Shown here: positions 23,501 through 35,166 of the stretch, piece by piece | Numbering within the stretch: the first letter of the stretch is position 1 | Layout of the letters: every line of letters begins with the position of its first letter | Source: Owenia fusiformis | Taxonomy: Eukaryota; Annelida; Polychaeta; Sabellida; Oweniidae | Direction: 5' to 3' | Assembly: GCA_903813345.2 (NCBI GenBank) | Contig: CAIIXF020000006.1 | Location: forward strand, 19,969,936 to 20,033,935 | Length of the DNA: 64,000 nt | Made by a program: the position numbers and the translations under genes | The notes under the pieces: model-generated | The model's database searches: none | Told to the model about the DNA's origin: nothing | What the model saw: the letters and a program-made list of their open reading frames with translations, nothing else

Positions 23501-24921
23501 AACGAGCAGAGCACCGGATATATGTAAATGTAATGGCGGACCCAATGTCGTTTTGTTCAGGTTACCTTGACCAGGGCTACATCGTTAATTAAAGGAACTA
23601 TCCATTGTAGTAGGGCCAGTGGGCCATTGGAAACATGAAGGCAATCTTAGTTATCGTGACTCCAATTCTCTAGTACCTCCTCGACCTCAGATATAATTAC
23701 TGAAATAGTCTCACTAATAAGCTACATTACCCGTCAATGATTTATGAAACTGACATAATATTATAATTAAAGATACCGACCTACTAAAGAACATTGACAG
23801 TCCAAGACTCAAAAGCGTTAAATTCCAAGAAAATCATCAACATAAGGCGAGTCTCATTTATCAAGAGACCGACTAACCAAATTTTTAATAATTAGCCATG
23901 TTTCTTGAGGCTGCATTAGTATACTGGCCGTTGGCACTATTTCGGCCGACAGGGAGGAATATTACTGGTCACAAGACCAATGCGAACCTCGACGTTGAAA
24001 ACAAAATTTAATCAAGTGTATCCATGGTAGACACAGACTACGTCACGGCCGTTAACCCCACCCCTCCCCCTTTTTGCATCCTATCCTAAGAGAGCTAATA
24101 GAATACAAAGAGTAAGGGGTAAAGTGACTTAAGACTATGAGTGGATAGCTGTGGTAGAGGAATCATCTCGAGGCGCCATCAACATCGTGGTTGTGCATTC
24201 AAATCCCGAACGTTAATTTAATTAAATCATGAACTTCTGGTGCTGCATATAAAAAGGTTGTAAAAAGCGCTATTGTATTGTGCCTTTTTACTAATTTCCC
24301 CCGATAATGATGTGAAATGTCAAAATAATAAGTCTGTTCTGATTGTAAAATAAATTTACCTTTAATAGTACATGGTCTTTTAAAGAGGGCTATAATAGGC
24401 CAAAAATTAACATCCAATATTTTGATATCAACTTAAAACCTGCATTGAACGTCATAACGCGATGCACTTGATATTTTGACAGGCTTGGTGAACGTTTCAG
24501 TGGGTAACTTTATTCCCTTTTCAATTAAAATCAACACTTACTCAGACTATAAATGCGCCCCTGGTGCATTAAGCCAAACATGTAGTAGGTTTTTACTGCA
24601 AATTAAGGTAAAGTGTTCTCGCTAAGTAATTGTGTGACAATACTCAAATTTAGAAGGGACTAATGTACGTGTAGAGATATCATGTCGAGGTATTCTAGGC
24701 CTATGAACATTAGGCCAATAATTTAATATTTTAAACGTCGCGTTTGTAAAAGGCTCGAATAAATGACCCTACAACTTGCCCACGTGGTTAACTTTAGATG
24801 GGCAACCAGGGACAAATACATCTGGGTATTATGGGATTTGCACGGCCAACTATCATCTAAATTTCTAATGATAAACTATTCCAATGTTTTATTCAAACTA
24901 TAAAATGTAAATCAAACTTAC
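20552..24921. other. Gene-poor stretch
   Basis: No exon with convincing splice sites, domain or codon bias was found on either strand. Short frames near 21000 and 23200 overlap on both strands without support. A GGATCCGCCATTG repeat end occurs at about 23432. Confidence 0.4.
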
Positions 24922-25006
24922 CTGCGTGTAATACCTGTAAATAACATTGCAGTAAAATCAGCACTATTATCAGGCAATTCCCCGGTGAGTAATTCTTTCC
25001 TTCCAT
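24922..25006 (-). CDS. Signal-peptide exon of an unidentified secreted protein
   Basis: The ATG at 25006 opens a 28-residue leader: MEGKNYSPGN, then a hydrophobic core CLIIVLILLQCYLQ, then VLHA. It runs straight into a strong donor, G/GTAAGT, in phase 1. Length, core and small residue before the junction match a first exon encoding a secretory signal. Phase 1 suits PAN or chitin-binding modules. Nearest minus-strand candidates downstream are the PAN exons at 0-3.7 kb, but the palindromic element and mariner lie between, so the partner is unknown. Confidence 0.55.
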
Positions 25007-25393
25007 CGTTCTGCACTTATCTCAACAAGTTCCAAATACAGATCTATAACAAATCAGAATATGAAGACAAGTACTCCAATGTAATGCAACCCATGTTCTG
25101 AGGATGAGCTAATCCGTTACATACTGCTGATCCCCGAACGAAAAAACAAAGTTTGTTTTTAGTTCATTGAGTAAGCTAGCCTGGCAAAGAGTGGATGAAG
25201 TTGATTGACATACGCCTGCTTTAACAGTTCAGATTATGTTTTTGCACCTTGCACCAGATCTCACTGTTTCCCTCAACCCCCTTGCGTCTGTAGTGCACAC
25301 GTTATTCCAACTGATCGGTCCTCTTTGATTGAATTAACAGTTAGACGCAAGAAACGATCAATTATGCATTATCACCCACTGCTCCAGGAGCAA

Positions 25394-25797
25394 TCAAGGT
25401 GTTCGGTTGTAGGTATCTCGGGGAAGCTGTTGTTGAATGTTTGATATTAACTTATAAATTATGTCTAAGACCGTGTTAAACAGCTCGTTTTTGCAGTATG
25501 ATCGTCTCCTGAATACACCACGGGCCAAAAGGTCGTCAAGAACCGTTTCATTCAAACTACCATAAGCAGTGTAAAAATACGTCTGAAAATAAATGCATAA
25601 AATAAATAAATGCATAAAATGCAATTATTGTAATATGAACACCTGTGTGGTATAAAAAAATAGTTGCGGTTAATGTCTCTATGAAGTAAACAAATTCAAA
25701 CCTACATGACTTCAGTTTAAAAACTTTCAAACAGAAATACTTACTATGTCGCTTTGCCTTTGTGTATGCTGCGAATGGAGATCCGGCTTTCTATTGT
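25394..25797 (-). CDS. Two-exon 3' end of an unidentified gene
   Basis: Exon 25745-25797 has acceptor TTTTTAG and donor ATA/GTAAGT; it starts in phase 1 and ends in phase 0. Exon 25394-25582 has acceptor TTATTTTCAG, starts in phase 0 and runs to a TGA. Together they read NRKPDLHSQH...SDI followed by TYFYTAYGSLNETVLDDLLA, ending in RDTYNRTP. Splice strengths and matching phase support a real gene. I do not recognise the sequence. The phase-1 entry also fits the exon at 26519-26569, so the 26.3-kb exon could be an alternative end of the same gene. Confidence 0.45.
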
Positions 25798-26281
25798 CTA
25801 AAAAGCTAAATACGACGTATGTTAAGACTTGATTAAGAGGAGTGCCAAAATCAATGTTCCATCGCTTGTCTGGTAAAACAATACTTCATTGCTGTTATAA
25901 CACCTTTCCTTTTGCTATTGCTGCAACTATTGAGCGTTGTTTCGACTGTCCTCCTATTATAACGATCTCCTTTCGATTACCCCTCCGAGGATATTGTCTT
26001 GTAATACAATCAATGACAATTCGCTCTTTTCCAAATGATGCTCTTCTTACGCAAATGGAAAAAGCTATGGGTGTTTATTAACTATTAAAACCCTACTTGA
26101 AAGTTAAGTCACTTACGCATGTATTGCTGAACTATAATGTATATAAACTGCTGGTAATGCACCATTGCAGTGATAAATGAATGCGAATTGTAGTGAGTCG
26201 ATCCAGTAGCTTGTTTGTACTTGATGCTTTTGTGCATATTTAGAATATATGCAAGAAGGCTAGATTAGTTCTCAAGAAGCT

Positions 26282-26569
26282 CTATTTCCATATTGGATCC
26301 AGAACGTCAAAATCCCAGGGATCGTTTTCGTAAGAATCAAACAAGACAGCATCCGGGTCACAATCCAGACTGAACACCAGTCGCATCTGTTCACCAGAAA
26401 TCCAATGCTTGAATTCTGTATCAAACGTTTACTGAAAACTTCGAGCTAAGAGTGTACTAAATCTAGATGGCGAAGCACCTAACAGTTGTAATGCTTATCA
26501 AATGTGTCTCGAGTTTACCTTTGATTTCGACAATGACACGTTCGTCATCATAAAAAATGTTATCGTTAA
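26282..26569 (-). CDS. Two-exon 3' end of an unidentified acidic protein
   Basis: Exon 26519-26569 (acceptor CTGTTCAG, donor AAAG/GTAAAC, phase 1 at both ends) encodes NDNIFYDDERVIVEIK. Exon 26282-26415 (acceptor ATACAG, phase 1) continues EFKHWISGEQMRLVFSLDCD, then an acidic tail with YENDPWDFDVLDPIWK and TAG. The join is in frame. Composition is protein-like, rich in Asp/Trp/Phe, but I recognise no family. Upstream exons are not identified, and the relation to the exons at 25.4-25.8 kb is open. Confidence 0.45.
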
Positions 26570-27236
26570 CTGAACAGAGTATGGACAGTTTACGAGTATA
26601 AAAATAAAAGCCAATTATCCTATTCGTGGAGGTTACCTTCGAAAAAGTGTGCATTCCTAAACTCATGTTTAAGTTTATCAACATTGATCCACGTGTTTAG
26701 CAGGTTAACATAACATACATGAATAGTGAAAATATAGAATGTATAGAAGTGTTTGTAGTGGTGTAGGGCCGGTTAAAGTGTACCACGAATTCATCGTTTG
26801 ATTTCCCTGATAAACTCTGATCTAATGTTTACACGAATATTAAAAGTCTTAATTGTAAACTTAACGACTATAACTAAAAGGTTTAAAGGGTTTAAGTGAC
26901 TGAGAGAATGCTGCTGAACAACAAAAGCTAAAACGTTCTTAAAGGGTTTTCATAGCTAATAATTTTTTCACTATCAAGGTCTTATTACTAAGTGTATGAG
27001 TCATGCGACCTTTTCCTTTCCGATTTGAGATTTTTGGCTAAACATGAAATCAATTTTTCCAAATGGCAAATTTTAAAACGAGGAGCCCACTGAGGAAAGC
27101 TGCAGACTACGAATTTCTATCGTGCACCATTTTATTACGTGAACTTACGTTTCAGTAACAAAGTAAGGCAGCGTGTGAACACCGAGGTGACAGTGTGACC
27201 ACGTACTCGTAGATATCTGTGAAACCCTACTAACCT

Positions 27237-27403
27237 CTAGTGGGTGTCCCCGGGGGTAGAGGCAATTTCCCTTTCAATCCAATCAGCAATCTTTCTGGCT
27301 ATTTCTCTTGGTGAATTTCCAGTTTTCGTTCTGACTGCATTAAGATTAGAAAGTTTAGACAGTTTTAATTTTGCTGTCCTATCTATGTTCCATCCGTAGT
27401 CTT
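27237..27403 (-). CDS. Possible terminal exon
   Basis: A minus-strand frame ending at TAG 27237-27239 reads DYGWNIDRTAKLKLSKLSNL then NSPREIARKIADWIEREIAS. It looks coding but has only a poor upstream acceptor (TATAAAAG). No domain is recognised. It could be an exon of the 25-26.6 kb gene(s) or a transposon relic. Confidence 0.25.
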
Positions 27404-27409
27404 TCTTTT

Positions 27410-29686
27410 ATAGAGCTTTCTTAATAACATAGCTGTGGCATATTTACATTTTCAATTCAGACATTTTTAAAATCATTACATTTTTCAATGATATTCCTAA
27501 ATTTTATGCAAATTATGTACGGTAACATGGGTACTGTAGATGGTTACTTTAACTTTCATTTGGTGTGAAAATTATAACTAACATTCGTACTGTTATGGAA
27601 ATACATTACATCATATCAGAAATAGCATTTGCTGTTTAACAGTTATCTTTCAGTCACGGAAATTCAATAATCGTGGGATAGATAATTACATTGTCAAATT
27701 ATTCTATTGAAAGAGGACAAAGTGACAAAAAGTGATTTCCGCTTGCCCCTCGGGTATCCCCTCGTTGATAAACTTTGCACCTTGTCTGACTGCAAGTTAT
27801 AATTTAACTTAGGGTTTAACACGAAAATCCAGACAACGATGTTATTTACTAAACTGAGGCCACCTTTAACTAATTACTTAAAATGGGTTACCAATAAATG
27901 ACGTTATCAAATGGATTTTGGTAATTATTTAGAATATTACATTTTGAGAAAGGCGATTTTGAATACCGCTGGGCTTGGGCATTTAACAGTATTTTATGAA
28001 AAATCAAAAGGTAAATCAAAATGCGATAACAAGGTTACGGAGTACCAACATGACCTGGGTGGATGCTGACAGTATTAGAGTGCGCAAATAAAGTCGATGA
28101 TTATTCATAACACATGTACTACATGTAGCTATGTCGCAAATACATGTAAGCCTGCGATCCCCATAATATATTGGCATGGCTACGGATATAATAATTATAT
28201 AAATGATATACTTATTATTGTTGTCAAAATTATAATGTTACATGTTACAAACGTCAACTCAAAAACCTGAGGCTAGACCCCCCAAAAATTAAGGCCATAT
28301 CAATGTTACGACTTCTTGTTGGTTATGACAAAATGATACCATCTTTCAGACTCTGAGATTAGTATATTTTTCACCATTTGTCCTAAATGGATCAATATTT
28401 GTTATGATTATGATTCCAGGTCCTAAATTGAAACTGAAATATATCAAGGCGAAAAGTGGAGAAGATATTTTGTACATCCTTAGTCAAAAAAAGTATAGAT
28501 TGATACAGCAATATCGAACGTTTGTTTTAAAATAGAACCATTTTCAATTCTCTTTTAAATAATTAATTTGTGAGCAAAAACATTGAAAATTCTACAATTC
28601 GTAGAACTATGGGCATTTTCAAAAAGTGTCCACCAGCAGCTCGTATCTCGGTCTTTTTATATACAAATTGAAAATAGTGATAGGTCTCAGAATTAATCGT
28701 CCGTTAATGTCAAGGAGGATTGGCTCCCACAGCGCAACATGGATATTCTGTCCCATATATGGACATGTCGTGATCCAAAATTCGTATTCAAACAGCCGCC
28801 ATTTTGTTCACTTCAACATTTGGATCGTGAATTTTGGTCTAATTTTAACGAAAAATTCCCAAACTCACAATTCACATATTGCCAAAAAGGTAAGAAGATC
28901 AAATTAAACCTCATCGGGTGTAGTTCTCCTAATGAATCTAGATTTTCTAAGATATACACTCATTTAAACTCTCTAGTTATCTCACATCAAACTGCTGGCA
29001 GCTGTTAGTTATATATATAGCTCGTGGTAGATGTTGTTTCAAACTAAAACGATATGTTAGCCATCAATTCGTTAGATACATGCATTTATATGATTAGCAA
29101 CTAACACAACAAATCGCGATGCCATCTAATTTGAGATAGCTTTATATAAGGTGTTTTACTCATTTAGACGTTCGACCTCATTGAACCATTTGCAAGCGGG
29201 TATGAAGCGCTTAGTGTTTTGGAAATAAGAAAAAAATGTTATATGTACCGTTGCTCATATATTGAAATATTTTGCGTTTTGAGCATTCAATACTGAATTC
29301 ATCAAAAGCACAATTTTGTTGATGGGTCAAGATTCTTCTTCGTATAGATGTCACTTTACTACTTCTCTGAAGTGGGTTATTGCTCACGCAAGTCCTATTG
29401 TCTAAATATTGCTGTATTAAAAATCCAAATACACTACACTGTTCAAATTAATATCATATTTTCTCTTCATATAATTGTTACTTCAACATGTTTCAATTTT
29501 CAATATTAATATAGAGACTCAACTTAATATCGAACTCGAGTTTGTTTTCAATCGGCTAAGTCTACATTTTATATATATTGATTATAAAGCTGCCATCTTT
29601 CTAAAGCACAATGAGTAGGTTTCTCACTAGAATTTTTGACTCCGGTGACTCTCCGGAGTCTAATGTCTTCAGACCCTCTTGCCCCA
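27410..29686. other. Gene-poor stretch
   Basis: AT-rich DNA. A CCGCCATTTTG motif at about 28796 resembles motifs in the large dispersed repeat at 32 kb. Overlapping frames at 28626-29008 have no domain or splice support. Confidence 0.4.
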
Positions 29687-29845
29687 GAGTTTAAAGGCAG
29701 AATCTGATCTATAGGGGGTGACAAAATTACAAGCAACATGTATAATTGACCTACCAATCTATTCCTTACAATATCAAATACAATATCTCCCAAAAGATTC
29801 ACAATTTTATGTTATAAATTGGTGAAGTTATTGATGATTCAACGT
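29687..29845. repeat. Interspersed repeat, copy 1
   Basis: Starting at TTTAAAGGCAGAATCTGATC, about 160 bases match 59592-59755 at high identity in the same orientation. The shared blocks include GACCTACCAATCTATTCCTT and CAATATCTCCCAAAAGATTC. No coding content is apparent. Confidence 0.75.
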
Positions 29846-30215
29846 GCAAAAATGAGTGAAAAATGTTTAAATTCTCCCAAATAATAAGAATGGTAACCAT
29901 TTTTATAGAAAAATAATACATTATTGTAAAAATCTTTAGTTCTCTCTTTAATTTTCTGGAGTCTAAAGTGTTTTTCCAGAGTCTAATTTTATATTTTTGT
30001 CACAATATTTTTGGTAAAACTCTTGGGAAAATCATAAAACTAGATAAAAAAAATTGAAAAGTATACTAATAGGATATCTCTGATCTAAAATGGCCGGGAG
30101 AAGTACCGCGAAAAATCCTCTACATTTACTTCGCACATATTTGTGTTCTACTAATTTTTCTACTCATTCTAGATCTACATGAAAAATGAAATAGGTTATG
30201 CCACACAATGACTGT

Positions 30216-30221
30216 TTTATT
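30216..30221 (-). terminator. Poly(A) signal of the chitin-binding/olfactomedin gene
   Basis: AATAAA on the minus strand, about 105 bases past the TAG stop at 30324-30326. Confidence 0.55.
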
Positions 30222-30323
30222 CTTCAAAAACAATACAAATGAATTCATTATATGATTTATGTAGACTATATCTTTAAATTGAGTTGAGTTTCAAGTATAT
30301 TCCTCGTTTCAAAGGAAAATTTT

Positions 30324-33300
30324 CTAATTAAAAACTGGTTTGTAGACTTCTTGATATTTACAATTCCAGGCATACAACACGGCGTCTGGCTTCTCGGCAA
30401 CAGCAAAGTCCAGTCCCGTAATGAAAGCGTTAGTATAAGTAGGGCAAGTGTCCCCGATGCTACAGCTTCGCTGAACAGACGGAAAAGGTATGGTAGTCGG
30501 GAGGAGATTGGTCTCGGTTTGGTCGGTCGTGTCGTAGATGTAACGAATGTACGTCACCTCTCCGATGCACGAATTGATCACGTACAGACGGCCACATATC
30601 ATGAAAGCATTCCCAGCATCTACTTTTGGGAAGTTGGTGTTGAACGACTCGATGACGACCAAGTTGACGTCGACGCGCGAAATTATAATATTGTGATTGT
30701 TGGATAAGTCGGAATGGATAACCCAGAGTCCGTACTCATCAACCTCGAAATCAACAAAACTTCCGTTACCCCACGCTGTACCGGAAACGTCATTTAGGTA
30801 ACCCCATTGATATTCATCGTAGAGACTTTGGCCAAGGGTAGGAAGTTCAACCCAGGTGTACATACCGGTTGAGAGATCATACTTTCCCAGGTAACGTGAA
30901 GCGTACACCTGACAATAAAAGTTGTTGGAATATACGGTGTGACCTGTCCCCTCACAACTATACGGAAGGGTGATTGTCCTATTAAGGTTATTCGTTTGGA
31001 AATCATACTCGGAGTTATACTCGTCGAGTAGGTTATTGTTGGTCCCGTGCATCACCCAGACTTTGGTCCCACTGCCCGCTAGCTCTTCATCCTTCATCCA
31101 GGTGCCGAAGTTTCCTCCGATGTTATGAACAGACACAGAATATTCAATTGACATTAGGTTTCTCGGACACACACGATCTAGAAATAAAATGGGTTGCTCA
31201 TTTAATAATGATACTCGCTCCTAGTTAAGATCAGGTCTGGGAATCTGACAAGGGTGGTGGGCATCTCAAAAGTCTCATTGTGAGTCCGATTCAACAAGGT
31301 GACCTTAAATTTCTGTTTAGATTAAATTGTTGACGTTCATGAGGAAAGAGGATTTAAAGACATATGGGAGTATCATAAGAGTGCACAAATGTTAATCGTT
31401 GAATCTCTCTATGGGAGGTTAAGATACACGTTTCTAAAAATTGTACGTGAACGGTTTAGAATTATTGTCCTCTTTGGATCAGTTCTCCCATTTGTAATGT
31501 TTATTTGGCCGATTGAGTAAAAAGGAATTCGGAAAATAATTGTAATTATGTCCCTGGAAAAGTGAATTGAGAGCGGGAATCCCTGGGTGTCGAAATATTA
31601 CACGCTCGCGTACAGGTTCTCGTGTAACTTGACCTCCCTATTATGTTAACTGACTTACCTGAACAGTCCACGGCCGCAAGATAGTTGCATGTTCCCAAAA
31701 TATCGTCAAAGTACAATTGTTCTACAAAAGCAAACATTAGAAAATTGCAATATGAAATCGCAAACACGGCGGAGCCCCAAATCCCAAAGAACAAAACACA
31801 TAAATAAATATAAATAGTACTATCTTACAACATTATTTAGTTTCATTCAGATGGAGGACTGAGCATAGAAATATTCGGAATAATAAAGACATGTGTTTAT
31901 AACAAACCCGCTCGGTGAAATTCCTCTCAAATATTTAACCGATGTTTAATATTATATAAGCTTAAAATATTATAAATGGCCAAATTCGCAAATATAGAAA
32001 ACTAATCGAATAAACTAGACAACAGCAACGCCAAGGCGTGGCAAATCCTATCAAACGGCCTTGGCTATCCTCTTACAAAATAGCTTCACTACGATTTTAG
32101 TAACAGCAAACTTCATAAAACAAAATGGCCACTTTCTAGCAAAATTGTCAATACACAGTGTACCATGCTTATAAGTAGTCACATATCGAATATATACATG
32201 TATAAAACCGTTCTATTACTTTTGAGTTATAGTGGAAAATATAAAATAACACACGTAAAAAATCGTGGCCATACCAATGGCCATGTACTAGCCAAAGTGT
32301 CCTAAAACAGTATGACATGCTTATAAGTCATCATATATGAACAAAATCTCTCTAATTACATTTCGCGTTATCGCAAAAAATACATAATTAATGGTATGTG
32401 TACAATGTCGGCCATTTTCAAAATGGCCACCTAAAAGTCAGTGTCAAAAGACAGTGTGCCATGCTTATAAGTAATCAGATATTAAATAAGAACAAAATCG
32501 CTCCACTACTTTTCAAGTTATAGCAAAATTGTAACGCCCACCATTTTCCAAGATGGCTGACATGTGTTTCTGAAATGTTTACATTTCTGCCTGTATTAAT
32601 GTCTTATCAAACTTTTTAATCTTGAAAACATATAAATATTACCGTTTTACATACATTTTGTATTATTGTAAACATAAATGACACATGTAAAGTGTCAAAA
32701 AGCCAAAGTGTCAAAAGACAGTGTGCCATGCAGTTTAAGTCATCACATATTAAATTTTAAGAACAAAAATATATTAAGAACAAAATCGCTCTCCTACATG
32801 TACTTTTGAAGTTATAGCAAAAATCATAAAATAACGTGTAACGGCCGCCATTTTCCAAGATGGCTGCCATGTGATTCCTTGACATCTACATTTCTACCAT
32901 TATTAATGTCTTTTAACACGAAAACGTATAAATATTACAGTTTTGCATTTGTACCTAAATTACTGTAAAATCGGCACTAAAACAGCCGCCATTTTGAAAA
33001 TCGACTTTCGAGCAGAACTTCTACTGACATTACATAGGGCACACGTGTATAAAATATGAACAATTACAAAATCGGGCCAGCGGTATTTGAGTTATCACCC
33101 GGATAGACGTACGGACAGACGGAGGCGTTCTCTATCCCTCCAAACTTAGTTGTGTTGATTAACTTATTTGACCTTCAAAAATATATCAACACTGACGTGT
33201 AGGCCTACGCAGGCATACGTATATTAGTCTGATAAAAGATTCGAGGAGATTATCGCATGGGTCTCTGCAATATGACAAACATTGTCGTAGTGGGATAAAT

Positions 33301-33471
33301 TGTGAATATTGAGATATTTACCTGGTGAATTTGGGCATGTTCTCTCCAAAGCCACGTTACTCTGACACTCGTAGTACATTCTACAGTTAGGATGGGCAGT
33401 CAACGTCCCATTATCGGCCTGGTTACAGTCAGGAAACTGCTGTTGTGCGGAACATTCCGCAAAGAATACCC
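30324..33471 (-). CDS. Secreted chitin-binding + olfactomedin-domain protein
   Basis: Three coding exons join in phase 1: 33322-33471, 31659-31721 and 30324-31177. The first two make one chitin-binding type-2 (peritrophin-A) domain: DCNQADNG, HPNCRMYYEC, ERTCPNSP, then EQLYFDDILGTCNYLAAVDC across the splice. All six cysteines are present. The long last exon encodes an olfactomedin domain of about 280 residues that starts CPRNL, contains NFGTWMKDEEL and ends VLYAWNCKYQEVYKPVFN, matching the usual GxWMKDP start and LYAWNNG end. The product should be extracellular and may link chitin-containing matrix to other proteins. The start is uncertain. If the frame is read through the first acceptor, an ATG at 33544 gives a hydrophobic leader (LTVTCAFYIVGVFFAECSA). 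Otherwise a separate phase-1 leader exon lies upstream. Confidence 0.85.
32014..33152. repeat. Dispersed ~1.1-kb repeat, copy 1 (GGCCATTTT-rich)
   Basis: Begins CTAGACAACAGCAACGCCAA and ends in CGGACAGACGGAGGCGTTCT followed by CCCTCCAAACTT. The interior repeats units of about 110-120 bp with GTGTGCCATGCTTATAAGT, AAAATCGCT, TTATAGCAAAAAT and GCCATTTT. Further copies are at 41180-43170 and, inverted, at 62083-63121. This copy lies inside the first intron of the olfactomedin gene. Confidence 0.85.
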
Positions 33472-33670
33472 CTACAATATAAAATGCACAGGTTACAGTC
33501 AGGATACTGCTGTTGTGCGGAGCATTCCGCAAAGAATACTCCAAATATAAAAACGAACAGGTTACAGTCAGAATAAGTTGGGTGGAGCATTCCGCAAATG
33601 ATACCCCTACAATATAAAAACGAACAGGTTACAGTCAAGATACTGCTGTTGGGCCGAACATTTTGTGCAG
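33421..33670. repeat. Four-copy ~69-bp tandem repeat over an exon edge
   Basis: Copies begin at about 33421, 33491, 33560 and 33627, each with GGTTACAGTC and most with CATTCCGCAAA and ATACCCCTAC or a variant. The first copy forms the 5' edge of the chitin-binding exon including its acceptor; the others lie upstream in transcription and carry degraded copies of the same exon start and acceptor. Confidence 0.8.
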
Positions 33671-33815
33671 AATGGATGTTGTACCTTCGTGAAATATGTA
33701 AAGGTACTTCTACTTTTTCATCGTCACGACCCATGACAATTTCCAAATGAATGGTGTGTCGCTGAAGACGATTTCTTCAATTCATTCGAAATCAGTGGGA
33801 GCCCATTAGTTATGT

Positions 33816-33909
33816 TAGTCTTGCTTCAGGACCCTGAACACCCCTCCTTATATATTACTGTGTTGTGTTGATGTAGAAGGGAGGGGTCTACAGTGTTGAG
33901 GCAAGACTA
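33816..33909. mobile_element. MITE with TAGTCTTGC ends, second copy
   Basis: Ends TAGTCTTGCTTCAGGACCCT and GTGTTGAGGCAAGACTA pair as a hairpin, with inner CCCCTCC and GGAGGGG. It is related to 4844-4961. No target duplication is visible. Confidence 0.55.
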
Positions 33910-34894
33910 GAACCCAGATGACCGTTATTTAAAAATATGGGTCGCAAGAATGCTTCATGATGAAATTACGATTACTTCTTTATATGACGTCATTGGCGAT
34001 TAACTTAAATTATAGTTTTGTATTATATTACATATAAGGCAACTTTTGTATAAATGCTATTTGTATCAAATGAATTTGATAGTACGTTGGTTAGTATATA
34101 TGATGACATGGGAGGCAAGAATTATTTTCACTTACCTGAAAGTATTATTAAAAAGTACATTTTAAATGTATCTCTCCACTTATGTTTTCGCTACCTTTAC
34201 TTCTTCTTCCAACCAAAAGAACTAATACAAACATCCACGTGTCATGTGGTTTGTGGCTATGGGCAAATTTCATTAAAAATGATAAAAAAGTCAAAACTTT
34301 CTAATCTACAAGGTGAAATTATTTATGACATTAAATAAAAGCACAGGTGTGTCCGGTACACCTAATGGTACATTTTAAGTTTACGTACTTTAGAAGCTAC
34401 TACTAACAGGGTGACCAACAACCATATCGTCAATCCTATGTGCACCACACCAGATAGACTGTTATCGTAGAACACCCTAGAGTCTCTCAGCCCTATACGT
34501 ACAATTTTCTATTTCTATCTGTTATTTAGAAATTGAGAAGAAACGATGTCATCATCCTAGTAGTTGTTGAAAATCAAGTAAAAGACCAGGTGTATTATGG
34601 CAAGTGGTTTTGGATATATCTGTCATCATGAGTACTTTCTGGCCACAAATACAGTGAGTTTTATCAAAACAATATATGTTTGCCTTCAACTCTCTGAAAA
34701 AGCAAATGTATTTTTCAAAAAATGTTAGGTTCATTTTCTAAAAAGACAATCTTGTTTTCTCAACTAAAATCCATCAAAAGTTTCTTCTATACAACTATAT
34801 TGACAACTTCTGAAAAGGGAATAGGTTTTGAAATGCGCTCGAGTTAAAAACCATAAATCCCATGTTATTTTCCATAGGGAAAACTCAATTGATA
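33910..34894. other. Non-coding stretch
   Basis: AT-rich DNA with one plus-strand frame of 94 residues (34054-34338) that lacks domain or splice support. Nothing else is visible. Confidence 0.4.
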
Positions 34895-34958
34895 GAGAGA
34901 TTTCGCACCTAGTGAAAGTACAACTTATAACGTATACTTATACTTATAGGTAAACGTA

Positions 34959-35166
34959 CAAGGTGTTTCATAATGTGGGCATTTTGTCAGGAAAGATCTT
35001 CTCGGACTGTGATAAATACAGGTCAAAGGGATGCCATTTGTACTTTCTTGAATGGTAGCATGTTTAGTTGATCCAAATGTGTTTGTCTAGAATAAAATAG
35101 GCTCATATATAGTACATATATTATAGACCCATCTCTTTTTGGAGATGCTCGTTATGAAACACCCTG
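34959..35166. mobile_element. 208-bp Tc1/mariner-type MITE
   Basis: Ends CAAGGTGTTTCATAATG and CGTTATGAAACACCCTG are inverted repeats flanked by TA on both sides (34957-34958 and 35167-35168). Size and target site fit a non-autonomous Tc1/mariner derivative. Confidence 0.65.

Noticed and set aside
24140-24212. tRNA-like segment with TAGCTGTGGTAGAGG (A-box-like) and CATTCAAATCCC (B-box-like)
   Set aside because: The acceptor and anticodon stems do not pair and there is no repeat body or tail to call a SINE. At most a decayed tRNA-derived fragment.
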